A DNA stretch of 64,000 nucleotides from RUG12461 sp045657665. GTDB lineage: Bacteria; Bacillota; Clostridia; Lachnospirales; Lachnospiraceae. The translations under genes were made by a program, and so were the position numbers. Every line of letters starts with the position of its first letter. Positions within the stretch are counted from its first letter, which is position 1. Positions 26,187 through 34,434 of this stretch are shown one piece after another. Where the stretch lies: the NCBI GenBank assembly GCA_045657665.1, contig JAZOTN010000023.1:21197-85196 (forward strand), read 5' to 3'. The notes under the pieces were generated by a model. The model saw only the letters and a program-made list of their open reading frames with translations. It was not told the origin of the DNA and made no database searches.

Positions 26187-27137
26187 TTATCTTGCACATT
26201 TATAGAGAATATCCTCCCAGCGTCTGTCCACTTCCTCCTGAAATGCCTTGATCAGTTCTTCATTTCCGGGCTTAAACAGATGCTTGAAACGTCCCTGAAG
26301 CTTCAAAAAATCCTCGATCGGGAGTTTTTTCTTCGGTTCGTAGTTCAGTGTCCATTTGTCTTCAGAAACTTCAAACAGCGGCCAATAACACGTTTCTACT
26401 GCCATCCTGCAAACCTGCATGATATCCGACATGTCATATCTCCAGCCTCTCGGGCATGGAGCCATGACATTCAGGAAAGCTGCACCTTCCGTATAGATCG
26501 CCCTCTCTGATTTCCGATGAATATCCTGAAAATCGCGCGTAAAAGTAGTCTGCGCCACATACGGAACATGATGCTCCGATATGATCGCCGCAAGATCCTT
26601 TCTTTTTTGCATTTTTCCATTGGAACAGCTTCCCACCGGCGTCGTAGTGGTATCTGCAAACATCGGGGTTGCAGACGACCGCTGAATGCCTGTATTCATA
26701 TAAGCACCGTTATCATAACACACATAGACCAGATCATGGCCTCTTTCCATAGCCCCGGAAAGAGATTGAAAACCGATATCGTAGGTTCCTCCGTCTCCGC
26801 CAAACGTGATGAACTTGAAGGTCTCCTTTTCAGGAAGACGTCCTCTTTTTTTCAGTGCACGGTATGCGGTTTCGACACCGCTTAAGGTTGCTCCCGCATT
26901 TTCGAATGCATTATGGATGTAACTGTCTTCCCAGGCAGTATACGGATACATAAAAGAAGAAACCTCAAGGCACCCTGTTGCATTTCCGATCACAGCGCGA
27001 TCTCCTTCTTTAAGGCCCCTCAGCACCGCACGAACAGCGATCGTCGCTCCGCACCCGGCGCACATCCTGTGTCCTGGCGTCAGTCTCTCTGGTTTTTCCA
27101 TCATAGTCTTTAAACTGTAATCACTCACCTTATTCAT
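26187..27137 (-). CDS. porB: Pyruvate:ferredoxin oxidoreductase, beta subunit
   Basis: Thiamine-diphosphate-binding subunit of four-subunit pyruvate:ferredoxin oxidoreductase (pyruvate + CoA + oxidised ferredoxin to acetyl-CoA + CO2). Its CAGCGA motif and later cysteines bind a 4Fe-4S cluster; GGDGGTYDIGFQSL is the ThDP/Mg site, and the PCPRGWRYD segment is typical. It is 316 residues long. I chose the ATG at 27137, with AGGA 8 nt away, because the longer reading has no homology-like sequence. It follows porA by 10 nt. A 2-ketoisovalerate-type KOR is the alternative, but the sequence reads as POR. Confidence 0.9.
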   Translation of the reverse strand: MNKVSDYSLKTMMEKPERLTPGHRMCAGCGATIAVRAVLRGLKEGDRAVIGNATGCLEVSSFMYPYTAWEDSYIHNAFENAGATLSGVETAYRALKKRGRLPEKETFKFITFGGDGGTYDIGFQSLSGAMERGHDLVYVCYDNGAYMNTGIQRSSATPMFADTTTTPVGSCSNGKMQKRKDLAAIISEHHVPYVAQTTFTRDFQDIHRKSERAIYTEGAAFLNVMAPCPRGWRYDMSDIMQVCRMAVETCYWPLFEVSEDKWTLNYEPKKKLPIEDFLKLQGRFKHLFKPGNEELIKAFQEEVDRRWEDILYKCAR

Positions 27138-27147
27138 ACTCCGTTTC

Positions 27148-28338
27148 CTATCGCAAATTGATATACTGATGCTGAACAGCTTCTTTTTCACCGCTGCAGA
27201 CAGCGTTTAATTCCTCAAACACCTCTTTGACATGGTCAACGGTAAAATCGCGTCCTGCCAGTCCGTATATATAATTAATCACTTCCGGCGTAAAACATTT
27301 ATTACGAAACAATCCGGCTGTAACTTCACTTCCCAGTGGGCCGCTGCAGCCATTGTAACTCTCGCAACGATCCATCACCGCAACACCCTTGCATCTCTTC
27401 AAAACCTCCGCGATCTCACGCTCAGGGAACGGCCGAAATACTCGAAGCTTTAAAATACCTACTTTCTTACCTTTCTCTCTCAGCTCATCCACCGCCTGCT
27501 TTGCTGTTCCTGCGGCACTCCCCATGATGACCATCACATATTCGGCATCTTTCATCCTGTATTGCTCAAAAAGCCCGTATTTTCTTCCGGAAACTGTCTG
27601 AAAGCGCGATGCCACTTCAAGGATCACCTCTTTTGACCTCTCCATCGCTTCTTCCTGATTTTTTTTGGCCTCCATAGCGTAATTGGAAACCGAATACGGC
27701 CCGACCGAAATCGGCTTTCCCGGGTTGAGGAGAAATTCCTCCGGTTCATATGTGCCGACAAAATTGCGCACCGGCTCGTCTTCTAAAAGCTCTATATTCT
27801 CAACCGCATGACTCGTGATAAATCCATCCTGGCAGATCATCACCGGAAGATGAACTCTCGGATCCTCTGCGATCGGAAAGGCCTGAATATAGTTGTCATA
27901 TGCCTCCTGATTGTTTTCCGCATAGATCTGGATCCAGCCTGTGTCCCGTGCGCCCATTCCGTCTGAGTGATCGCAGTTGATGTTAATCGGTCCGGAAAGC
28001 GTTCTGTTTACCAGTGTAAGTACGATCGGCAGGCGATTGCTGGCAGCAAGAAGCAGTTCCTCCCACATCAATGCAAGCCCTGCCGAGCTCGTTGCTGTCA
28101 TTGTTCTGGCACCCGCAGCCTCAGCGCCGATCGCTGCAGACATAGCGGAGTGTTCGCTTTCTACTGGAATAAACTCTGTATCAACATCTCCATTTGCTAT
28201 AAAAGTGGAAACCATTTGCGGGATCTCCGTCGACGGCGTAATCGGAAACGCCGGCATCACATCAGGGTTCACCTGACGTATCGCATATGCTACCGCTTCA
28301 TTTCCAGAGAGTCTTTCCTTAATATTCATCGCACTCAT
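27148..28338 (-). CDS. porA: Pyruvate:ferredoxin oxidoreductase, alpha subunit
   Basis: The 396-residue alpha subunit carrying the pyrimidine-binding and transketolase-C-like domains. Visible signatures are the SGNEAVAYAIRQ start, AFPITPSTEIPQ, VESEHSAMSAAIGA, TATSSAGLALMWEE and the C-terminal VMDRCESYNGCSGPLG. The ATG at 28338 overlaps the porD stop as ATGA, with AAGGA upstream inside porD, so the two are coupled. It partners the adjacent PorB, PorC and PorD. Confidence 0.93.
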   Translation of the reverse strand: MSAMNIKERLSGNEAVAYAIRQVNPDVMPAFPITPSTEIPQMVSTFIANGDVDTEFIPVESEHSAMSAAIGAEAAGARTMTATSSAGLALMWEELLLAASNRLPIVLTLVNRTLSGPININCDHSDGMGARDTGWIQIYAENNQEAYDNYIQAFPIAEDPRVHLPVMICQDGFITSHAVENIELLEDEPVRNFVGTYEPEEFLLNPGKPISVGPYSVSNYAMEAKKNQEEAMERSKEVILEVASRFQTVSGRKYGLFEQYRMKDAEYVMVIMGSAAGTAKQAVDELREKGKKVGILKLRVFRPFPEREIAEVLKRCKGVAVMDRCESYNGCSGPLGSEVTAGLFRNKCFTPEVINYIYGLAGRDFTVDHVKEVFEELNAVCSGEKEAVQHQYINLR

Positions 28339-28646
28339 ATTGTTATTCCTTCTTTCATTTCGATCGCGCCGAACGGACATACTTTTGCGCAGATTCCGCA
28401 TCCTTTGCAGTGGTCATAATCAAAATCCAGTCTGATCTCGTTTTTTACCGGAATGCTTCCATCCGGACATACCGGTGCACAGAGCAGACATTGCTTGCAT
28501 TTCTCTTTCAAAAAAACCGGAGTATTTGTCCGCCATTCGCCTGTTCGGAAGTCCTTTGCCGTTCCTCCGGCAAAAATCATCAAACCCTCCGTCAGATCCT
28601 CGTGACGCGATGCTTCATTAATTTGACTGATATCTGTCCTCATCAT
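28335..28646 (-). CDS. porD: Pyruvate:ferredoxin oxidoreductase, delta (2x4Fe-4S ferredoxin) subunit
   Basis: A 103-residue ferredoxin-like subunit with two CxxCxxCxxxCP clusters (CKQCLLCAPVCP and CKGCGICAKVCP) that carry electrons from the ThDP site to ferredoxin. The N-terminal extension GLMIFAGGTAKDFRTGEWRT is typical of PorD. AGGG lies 6 nt before the ATG. It starts after a 200-nt gap from porC that holds a terminator-like hairpin, so porDAB may have its own promoter. Confidence 0.93.
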   Translation of the reverse strand: MMRTDISQINEASRHEDLTEGLMIFAGGTAKDFRTGEWRTNTPVFLKEKCKQCLLCAPVCPDGSIPVKNEIRLDFDYDHCKGCGICAKVCPFGAIEMKEGITI

Positions 28647-28794
28647 TCTTTTCCCTTTACAAATCCTATTCTACCTTACTGTTTATAGTATATATGCTTT
28701 TTATACATTCTGTGTTCCTTATGCCATTTATGATGTACATGTTTCTTATTGTAATTATCTTATATATAGTCTTTTTTTCATCTTCTACATAAAA

Positions 28795-28820
28795 GAAAAT
28801 CCCCAAAATAAGGGATTTTC
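28795..28820 (-). terminator. Hairpin between porC and porD
   Basis: A 9-bp stem (GAAAATCCC / GGGATTTTC) followed on the minus strand by TTTT. It lies 28 nt past the porC stop and 149 nt before porD. The remaining AT-rich spacer (28,647-28,794) has TATACT/TATAAA elements that could form a second promoter. Confidence 0.65.
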
Positions 28821-28848
28821 CAAGCATTTTTCTACTGTGTCATCATAT

Positions 28849-29448
28849 TTATGCTGAAAGCGATAATTCCCGCATATACTCAACTGTTTCAAATGCCTCC
28901 TTCAGCGCTTTTCTGTTTCCCTCAATTACTTCCGGTTTTTTTGCAAACTTGTGCCGGAAGGACGCCTCCATTTCGCGGAAGAAATCTTCTTTTTTCATTA
29001 CGGCAGATACGGCAACCGTAGCAGCAAGCATCGGCGTGTTCGGAAAATTCTTTCCTAATGCATGTTCGGAGATTTTTCTGGCATCAATACAGACCACTTC
29101 TCCTGAATACCCGTGTAAATAGGGAAGTAGCTCTTCTTTCGTTTTTGAGGTATTAATGATAACTGCTCCGTTTCGTTTCAGTCCCGCTGTCACATCTACG
29201 GAACTCAGCAATGTTTCATCTACAACCACTACGTAATCCGGATGATATATATTGGAGTGAACACGGATTGTTTCATTACTGATCCGGTTATATGCCGTAA
29301 TAGGCGCTCCCATTCTCTCTGGTCCATACTCTGGAAAACCCTGGACATTCTGTCCTGTCTTGAAAGCAACATCTGCCAACAAAAGTGCCGCTGTCTTTGC
29401 TCCCTGGCCTCCTCTTCCGTGCCATCTGATCTCAATTGTTCGTTTCAT
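28849..29448 (-). CDS. porC: Pyruvate:ferredoxin oxidoreductase, gamma subunit
   Basis: The 199-residue CoA/electron-transfer gamma subunit. IRWHGRGGQGAKTAALLLADVAF and QGFPEYGPERMGAPITAYNRIS are diagnostic, and the protein ends in a helical VIEGNRKALKEAFE segment. It comes first in the por gene order C-D-A-B and has a good upstream promoter. A hairpin separates it from porDAB, unusual for subunits needed in equal amounts. Confidence 0.94.
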   Translation of the reverse strand: MKRTIEIRWHGRGGQGAKTAALLLADVAFKTGQNVQGFPEYGPERMGAPITAYNRISNETIRVHSNIYHPDYVVVVDETLLSSVDVTAGLKRNGAVIINTSKTKEELLPYLHGYSGEVVCIDARKISEHALGKNFPNTPMLAATVAVSAVMKKEDFFREMEASFRHKFAKKPEVIEGNRKALKEAFETVEYMRELSLSA

Positions 29449-29495
29449 GATTTTGATTCATCTCCATCTTCTATATTTATTCACGCACTTTTTCT

Positions 29496-29523
29496 ATTAT
29501 AGGAACATTATCAAGATTGTAAA
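29496..29523 (-). promoter_or_regulatory. Promoter of porC
   Basis: On the minus strand: TTTACA, 16-bp spacer, TATAAT, with about 40 nt of leader before the porC ATG. Confidence 0.6.
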
Positions 29524-30806
29524 TATAATTTGTCATAAAAGATTCATATTAAAGATGAAATCTTTTCAACAATATGCAGCTCTATTCTTTTTCAGTATTT
29601 TATTGTCCTTATTTATTTTATATCATGCTTATTTCCTATTTAGTCTTCATATACATTTAATTCTGTTCATTTCGACCAAATTTCAATGATTTTTCGTAAT
29701 CGATTTTATAGTATTCATAATTTTAATCATATATTTAAGAATTCCACGGGGATTCATATTTTATATATGATGTCTTAATAAGTATTATTTCCTCTCTGTT
29801 TCTTTTCTATATTGACAATCTGTATTCCGTAATCACGTGACATAACCTCCATGTATTGGAAGTAAGAATTGTATATAATGTATGCATTCTATTTATTATT
29901 CCCTAATCTTTTATTTCGGATCCTGAACTATCCAAACGTCTCAACAATTGACATGCATTTCATATCATGTATATCAAACATATTATGTATGGGATAATAT
30001 GTTTCCTATTTCTATTCTGCTATACTTATCTTTTACTCAGACAGGTCATGGAAATGCAATTAAGTTAGAAGATTTCTTTAATAACCATTTCAGAGAAGCG
30101 ATTTCTTGGAAGATGAAAGTTTATTCCGTCTATATTTTATTTGTTCCATATTTGTATTATACTGCATATACTTTTTCTAATATATATGCAATATATGTTC
30201 TATAATCCATACTTTCACATAGTCATATCATATGTTGTATATGGCGTATATATTACATAATATGGCTATTCTGGTTTATTTTATATCTTTATTTATATAA
30301 TATATGCTGTTAATACGCATTATGTTATATTTATATTATATGCTATTTATGTTGTATATGTATCTCGTTCCTGTCACTCTATAACGAAATAATAATGTCT
30401 GTGTTCTATATTTTATATATTCTATACAAACGTGATTATTCAGCGATTTAGGCTATTCTTATACTCTCGATGTGCATAATATCTGTTATGTATAATATGC
30501 ATTTTAAACTTATATTATTCGTTATACATACCATGCTTGGTAAGTTTTATATATATATTATTTTTGCTATATTATTTATGTCATTTATATTTTATATTTT
30601 TTTATATTATATATTCTTTATATGTTTCGTATGTCGAGTATTCTGTATATATGTTAGATTACATATATTTCGTTTCTACTTTATGTATTCAATATGATTA
30701 CTATATAGTATTTGACTTTTATGCCATTCATGTATTATAAATATGTAGAAGGGTTGCTCCTAATCATATAAATAAGAAATCATGTAAATCGGGAGAATGA
30801 TCATAA
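29524..30806. other. Very AT-rich gene-free block next to parA
   Basis: About 1.28 kb of extreme AT richness, full of TATATA/ATATAT and short palindromic TATGYATA-like motifs. The few reading frames are Tyr/Phe/Ile-rich chance ORFs without ribosome sites. It lies exactly where the gene-strand bias flips and just upstream of parA. It could be the DNA-unwinding part of the origin, a centromere for the ParA/RHH pair, or both. I see no single clean long repeat. An anti-parallel gene remnant cannot be excluded. Confidence 0.6.
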
Positions 30807-31565
30807 ATGAAAACAATCATGATATCCAATCAAAAGGGCGGCGTTGGCAAAACAACCACAACGATGGAAATCTGCAGTATTCTTGGAAAACAATATAAAG
30901 TCCTTGGAATTGATATGGATGCGCAACGCAATTTTTCGATGTATTCAGGGGCTGAATTGGAAAATACTCCTACCGTCAATGAGGTATTGAATGCTCAGGT
31001 TCTTCTTTCAGATGCCGTCCAACACCTGTCACACTTTGACATTCTAATATCCAGCAAAAAGCTTGCAGATGCTCCAAAACTGTTCGGCGAACCGGATGAT
31101 ATTTTTCTTTTAAAGGATGTTTTGGAGGATGCAACGGATTATGACTATGTGATCATTGATAATGCGCCTGCACGAAGTCCGTTGCTATATATGAGCTATA
31201 TTGCAAGTAATTATATCATACCAGTTGCGGAATGCGATGACGGCGCTTTGGAAGGACTAAATGAGATCCTTTCCGATATTGCCAGGTTTAAAAAGAGAAA
31301 ACAGACCTCTGTAAAAGTACTTGGACTTCTCCTGACAAAATATGAAAATACCGGCATGCATCAGATGGCATACGAAACATTGGAAGATCTGGGGCACGAA
31401 CTCGGAGGCTCGCCATTTAAGACAAAAATACGAAAATCTATCGTCGTCAGCGAATCAAAAACCGCCAGATTATCGATTAATGATTATAAAGCGCAGAATT
31501 CTGCTGCAAAAGACTATGTAAAACTCTGTAAAGAAATCATCGAAAGGATTAAAAAGGATCAATAG
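30807..31565 (+). CDS. parA: ParA/Soj-type partition ATPase
   Basis: Deviant Walker-A ATPase that moves plasmids or chromids to daughter cells. KGGVGKTT occupies about residues 10-17, GIDMDAQRNFS is the A' motif and YVIIDNAPARSP the Walker B region. At 252 residues, with no N-terminal helix-turn-helix, it is the short type (Ib-like or chromosomal Soj). The next gene starts 4 nt after the stop and encodes a ribbon-helix-helix protein, the class that serves as centromere binder for short ParAs. The Rep_3 initiator follows. Confidence 0.93.
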   Translation: MKTIMISNQKGGVGKTTTTMEICSILGKQYKVLGIDMDAQRNFSMYSGAELENTPTVNEVLNAQVLLSDAVQHLSHFDILISSKKLADAPKLFGEPDDIFLLKDVLEDATDYDYVIIDNAPARSPLLYMSYIASNYIIPVAECDDGALEGLNEILSDIARFKKRKQTSVKVLGLLLTKYENTGMHQMAYETLEDLGHELGGSPFKTKIRKSIVVSESKTARLSINDYKAQNSAAKDYVKLCKEIIERIKKDQ

Positions 31566-31568
31566 ATT

Positions 31569-32204
31569 ATGAGCAAACGGGATGAACTGAAAAAACTTCG
31601 AAATGCACAAAAAAATACGCATTCAGATGATACTCCGGCAGAAGACTATAGCAAAAATGCCGCAGAAGCACTGGAAACGGAAAATGAACCCTCTGTTCAA
31701 GAAGAAATAGCGCCTGAAAAAGAGATTTCCGTGCAAGCTCCGGTAAAACAGGAGCCTATCATAAAAAAAGAGTCTATCAGCCATTCTTCTGATGAAATCG
31801 TTTCCCGGAAAGAACGGGAGATTGCAACATACTCCATTTCTAATCTTCCAGGTAAACGTATTTCTGTATCCCTCAAAATCGATAATAAAAACTGGATGCA
31901 TCGTACCGCTATGCGGTGTGGCCTTTCAATTCAGGATTATGTGAATATCCTGATTGAAGAAGCATGGGAAAGAGAAAAACAAAATCCTTACGTAGGGAAT
32001 GATGAAGACCCGCTTCCGGAGCGTATTCCATCAAATCAAACCGTACTGGTTGCAATTAAGCTCTCAAATGAAAATATTGATCGTTCTAAAAGGCTTAGAG
32101 CAGCGCATTATATGACAATGACCGGATATATGAACTATCTTATTGAAAAAGAGATGGAGCGTGAAAAAGAAAGTGGTATGCGAAAAGCCATATTTGATGA
32201 TTAA
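31569..32204 (+). CDS. Tandem ribbon-helix-helix protein, likely centromere-binding partner of ParA
   Basis: A 211-residue protein. The first 95 residues are acidic and disordered. Two similar C-terminal units follow: GKRISVSLKIDNKNWMHRTA...GLSIQDYVNILIEEAWERE (about 95-140) and TVLVAIKLSNENIDRSKRLR...MTMTGYMNYLIEKEMERE (about 157-200). Each has the beta-strand, helix, turn, helix pattern of ribbon-helix-helix domains. It lies 3 bases after parA, in the position of parB-like genes. It is not a ParB/Spo0J homologue. Role in partition is inferred from fold and position. Confidence 0.75.
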   Translation: MSKRDELKKLRNAQKNTHSDDTPAEDYSKNAAEALETENEPSVQEEIAPEKEISVQAPVKQEPIIKKESISHSSDEIVSRKEREIATYSISNLPGKRISVSLKIDNKNWMHRTAMRCGLSIQDYVNILIEEAWEREKQNPYVGNDEDPLPERIPSNQTVLVAIKLSNENIDRSKRLRAAHYMTMTGYMNYLIEKEMEREKESGMRKAIFDD

Positions 32205-32369
32205 TGTATGTTTATGACGTTGTTCTATTTATTTATATAAAACAACGATTTAATTTATTTATATTATATTAGAACAGCAAGAATCGCATAAAATCAATAA
32301 TAATTAAACTTTTTTTAAAGAAAAAAAAGAGTAACTTTGAGAGACTAAGGGACAAGAAAGAGAAAAAAT

Positions 32370-32922
32370 AGCAAGGATCCCAGAAAAAAAGGAGTAAGAA
32401 ACGGGAAAAAAAGAACCGCTGCAACCAGATAGTAAAGGCAAAAATAGGATAAGAGAACGGGAAAAAAGAGTAAGAAACAAAAAAAAAGGAGTCGAGAAAT
32501 TAACGGTAAAAAAGGAGCAAACAGAAGGCTTCTTTTTTTAACGATAAAAATGGAATGAATTATGGTGAAAAGAACGAGTAAAATGGAATATGGAAATAGA
32601 AAGGATTTGATTTTTGCCGAGAGAAATGGAGCGTTAACTGTCAATATGAGAGAAAAAAAGGAGTATTTAGACGAAAAAATGGAACGAAAATAGTATAGTG
32701 AGAGAAAAATGGAATAACTAGCATGGGATTTGGAGTGTTCGTTCCCTTTTTACGTCAAAAAGAACTTGAGAATAAAGCAGTATAAGGTATTCCGAATTAT
32801 TGGAAGAATCGTTGAAACACTGTATATACGGAAAGAACGAGTAAAGTGGAATGGCAAAACGAGCGAAATGGAAATACTTTGACAATAATATGGAATGCAT
32901 TTAACGGAGTAAAATGGAAAAA
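32370..32922 (+). repeat. Iteron field upstream of the Rep_3 initiator
   Basis: About a dozen direct repeats, all in the same orientation, of a core near (A)CGAGTAAAATGGAAT. Good copies lie near 32541, 32574, 32671, 32702, 32834, 32859 and 32905, and weaker copies with AAAAAAGGAG instead of AAAATGGA lie near 32382, 32460, 32480, 32505 and 32648. Spacing is uneven (about 20-35 bp, with a gap at 32,725-32,830). Iterons of this sort bind Rep_3 proteins at the origin. The last copy abuts the rep promoter, so Rep binding would also repress its own gene. The rest of 32,205-32,370 is AT-rich and has no gene. Confidence 0.75.
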
Positions 32923-32927
32923 TTATC

Positions 32928-32956
32928 TTGACGGTGCCAATACACTCTTTTATAAT
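32928..32956 (+). promoter_or_regulatory. Consensus promoter of the rep gene
   Basis: TTGACG (32928-32933), exactly 17 bp, TATAAT (32951-32956). The final iteron ends a few bases upstream. AGGAG sits 8 nt before the GTG start of rep. Confidence 0.85.
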
Positions 32957-32979
32957 TTTTTTGTAAAGGAGTATTTGAC

Positions 32980-34404
32980 GTGAACAAAGACAGCACTGCA
33001 GAAGGCCGAAAGATCCTGGAACACGAGGAGATTGCTCGTTCCAATAATCTGATCACGGCACGTTACAAAGCAACGCTAACAGAAAACAAGATGACTGTTC
33101 TTGCTCTGAAGAAATCTACGCAGGATGACTACGGAAGGCACGTAGCAGTCTTTACGGCGCAGGAGTTGAAACAGATCATGGGTCACCACAATGGCAGCTT
33201 CTACCAGCAGCTGAAAGAAACAGCACAGAAAATGCAAAGTCGGCAGCTGGCGATCGAAGATGTGGAAAAAAAGAGATTTCGTTATATGTCTGTGATCGAC
33301 ACAGCAGAATTCTCTAACGGGATCTTCCGTGTTTCTTTTAATGTGGATATCAACAATTACATAGATGATCTGAAACAGAATTTCACCATTATGAATATGG
33401 GAATCCTTGTAGATTTTACTTCCACCTATGCATACCGTTTGTATGAGATCCTGAAGGCACAGGAATATCTGATTGATAAAAAGGGTGATGAAAATGGTGA
33501 ATATTGTATCCCGTATACGGTAGCGGAGCTTAAAGTTGCGGTGGGCTGTGTCGACACATCGACGCAGGCGGTAAGAGAGGAGATGACCCGTAAGAATCCT
33601 GATTATGACAAGATTGTTGATAATCTCGCGGAAGAAAAGCACTTTGAAAAATGGTATGATTTCAAGAAAAATGTGTTGGATGTAGCGGAGCGGCAGATCA
33701 ACGAAAAAAGTGACTTGCATGTCCGATATGAGTTGATACGATCTGGACGAGGCGGAAAAGTTAATCGAGTTTTAATTTATATTAGCCGCAATGAGAGCTA
33801 TAGAGATAAAAGGGGTAAAAGCGGTGAGATCCGGATTGACGATGAAAGAACCGTTGTCAGTGAGAATGAAAATATCCGCGCAAGGATCGATGAGATCATT
33901 GCTTATATGCCGGAATATGAGGATGAGGTCACGAGAAAAGTGGCCAGGGTATTTTTGGAGAAAGCACAATACAATGTTGAGCGTGTAAAAGGCGCCTATG
34001 ATTATGTGATTGATAAAAGGGATGTAAAAGACTTTGTCAGCTACATGATTGACGCCATATCAAAAGGATATGCCGAAAAGCCGCATAAAAAACCAGATGA
34101 AATATTCACGAAGGAACCGCAGAAACAGCGGATTTCAGTGGATGCAGTCCGGTTTGATGATCTTGATGAAGAGGAAGAACAGGTGATACCAAATAAAGAG
34201 AAAGCTTCTCCTGGAACTCGATCTGATTCGACATCCGAAGGAGATAAAGAGTCAGCTGCGCTTGATCTGATCGGTACCATGGAGGAAACAGAGGAGTGGA
34301 AGCGCTATACAACTCAGCTTTCTCTGCCGTATGATCTGCTTCTTCGAGTGAAAGGAGCTATGTGGCTTCTGGAGGATTATGCAAAATGGAGAGAACAGCA
34401 ATAA
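32980..34404 (+). CDS. Replication initiator, Rep_3 superfamily
   Basis: Iteron-binding initiator. The N-terminal RSNNLITARYKATLTENKMTVLAL region and the two winged-helix-like units (about 45-130 and 150-280) follow the RepB/Rep_3 plan; SFNVDINNYIDDL and FTSTYAYRLYEILKAQE are typical. At 474 residues it is longer than usual Rep_3 proteins. The extra C-terminal 190 residues are acidic, with a helical VARVFLEKAQYNVERVKGAYDYV stretch and a closing LPYDLLLRVKGAMWLLEDYAKW. The start is GTG with AGGAG at 8 nt. Iterons and a consensus promoter lie directly upstream and a terminator directly downstream. Confidence 0.9.
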   Translation: MNKDSTAEGRKILEHEEIARSNNLITARYKATLTENKMTVLALKKSTQDDYGRHVAVFTAQELKQIMGHHNGSFYQQLKETAQKMQSRQLAIEDVEKKRFRYMSVIDTAEFSNGIFRVSFNVDINNYIDDLKQNFTIMNMGILVDFTSTYAYRLYEILKAQEYLIDKKGDENGEYCIPYTVAELKVAVGCVDTSTQAVREEMTRKNPDYDKIVDNLAEEKHFEKWYDFKKNVLDVAERQINEKSDLHVRYELIRSGRGGKVNRVLIYISRNESYRDKRGKSGEIRIDDERTVVSENENIRARIDEIIAYMPEYEDEVTRKVARVFLEKAQYNVERVKGAYDYVIDKRDVKDFVSYMIDAISKGYAEKPHKKPDEIFTKEPQKQRISVDAVRFDDLDEEEEQVIPNKEKASPGTRSDSTSEGDKESAALDLIGTMEETEEWKRYTTQLSLPYDLLLRVKGAMWLLEDYAKWREQQ

Positions 34405-34434
34405 AAAAGACTGAATTCATCAGTCTTTTTTATT
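34404..34434 (+). terminator. Bidirectional terminator between rep and the recombinase gene
   Basis: Perfect stem AAAAAAGACTGA / TCAGTCTTTTTT with loop ATTCA. It overlaps the end of rep and the last codons of the convergent recombinase-like gene. Confidence 0.85.

Noticed and set aside
29524..30740. Tyr/Phe/Ile-rich reading frames in the AT block, such as 29948-30205 and 30470-30697
   Set aside because: They lack ribosome sites, follow from TATA-rich composition and show no protein-like pattern.
32370..32922. Repeats near rep as a CRISPR
   Set aside because: The repeated unit is short and imperfect, spacing is irregular and it lies beside a Rep_3 gene, so iterons explain it.
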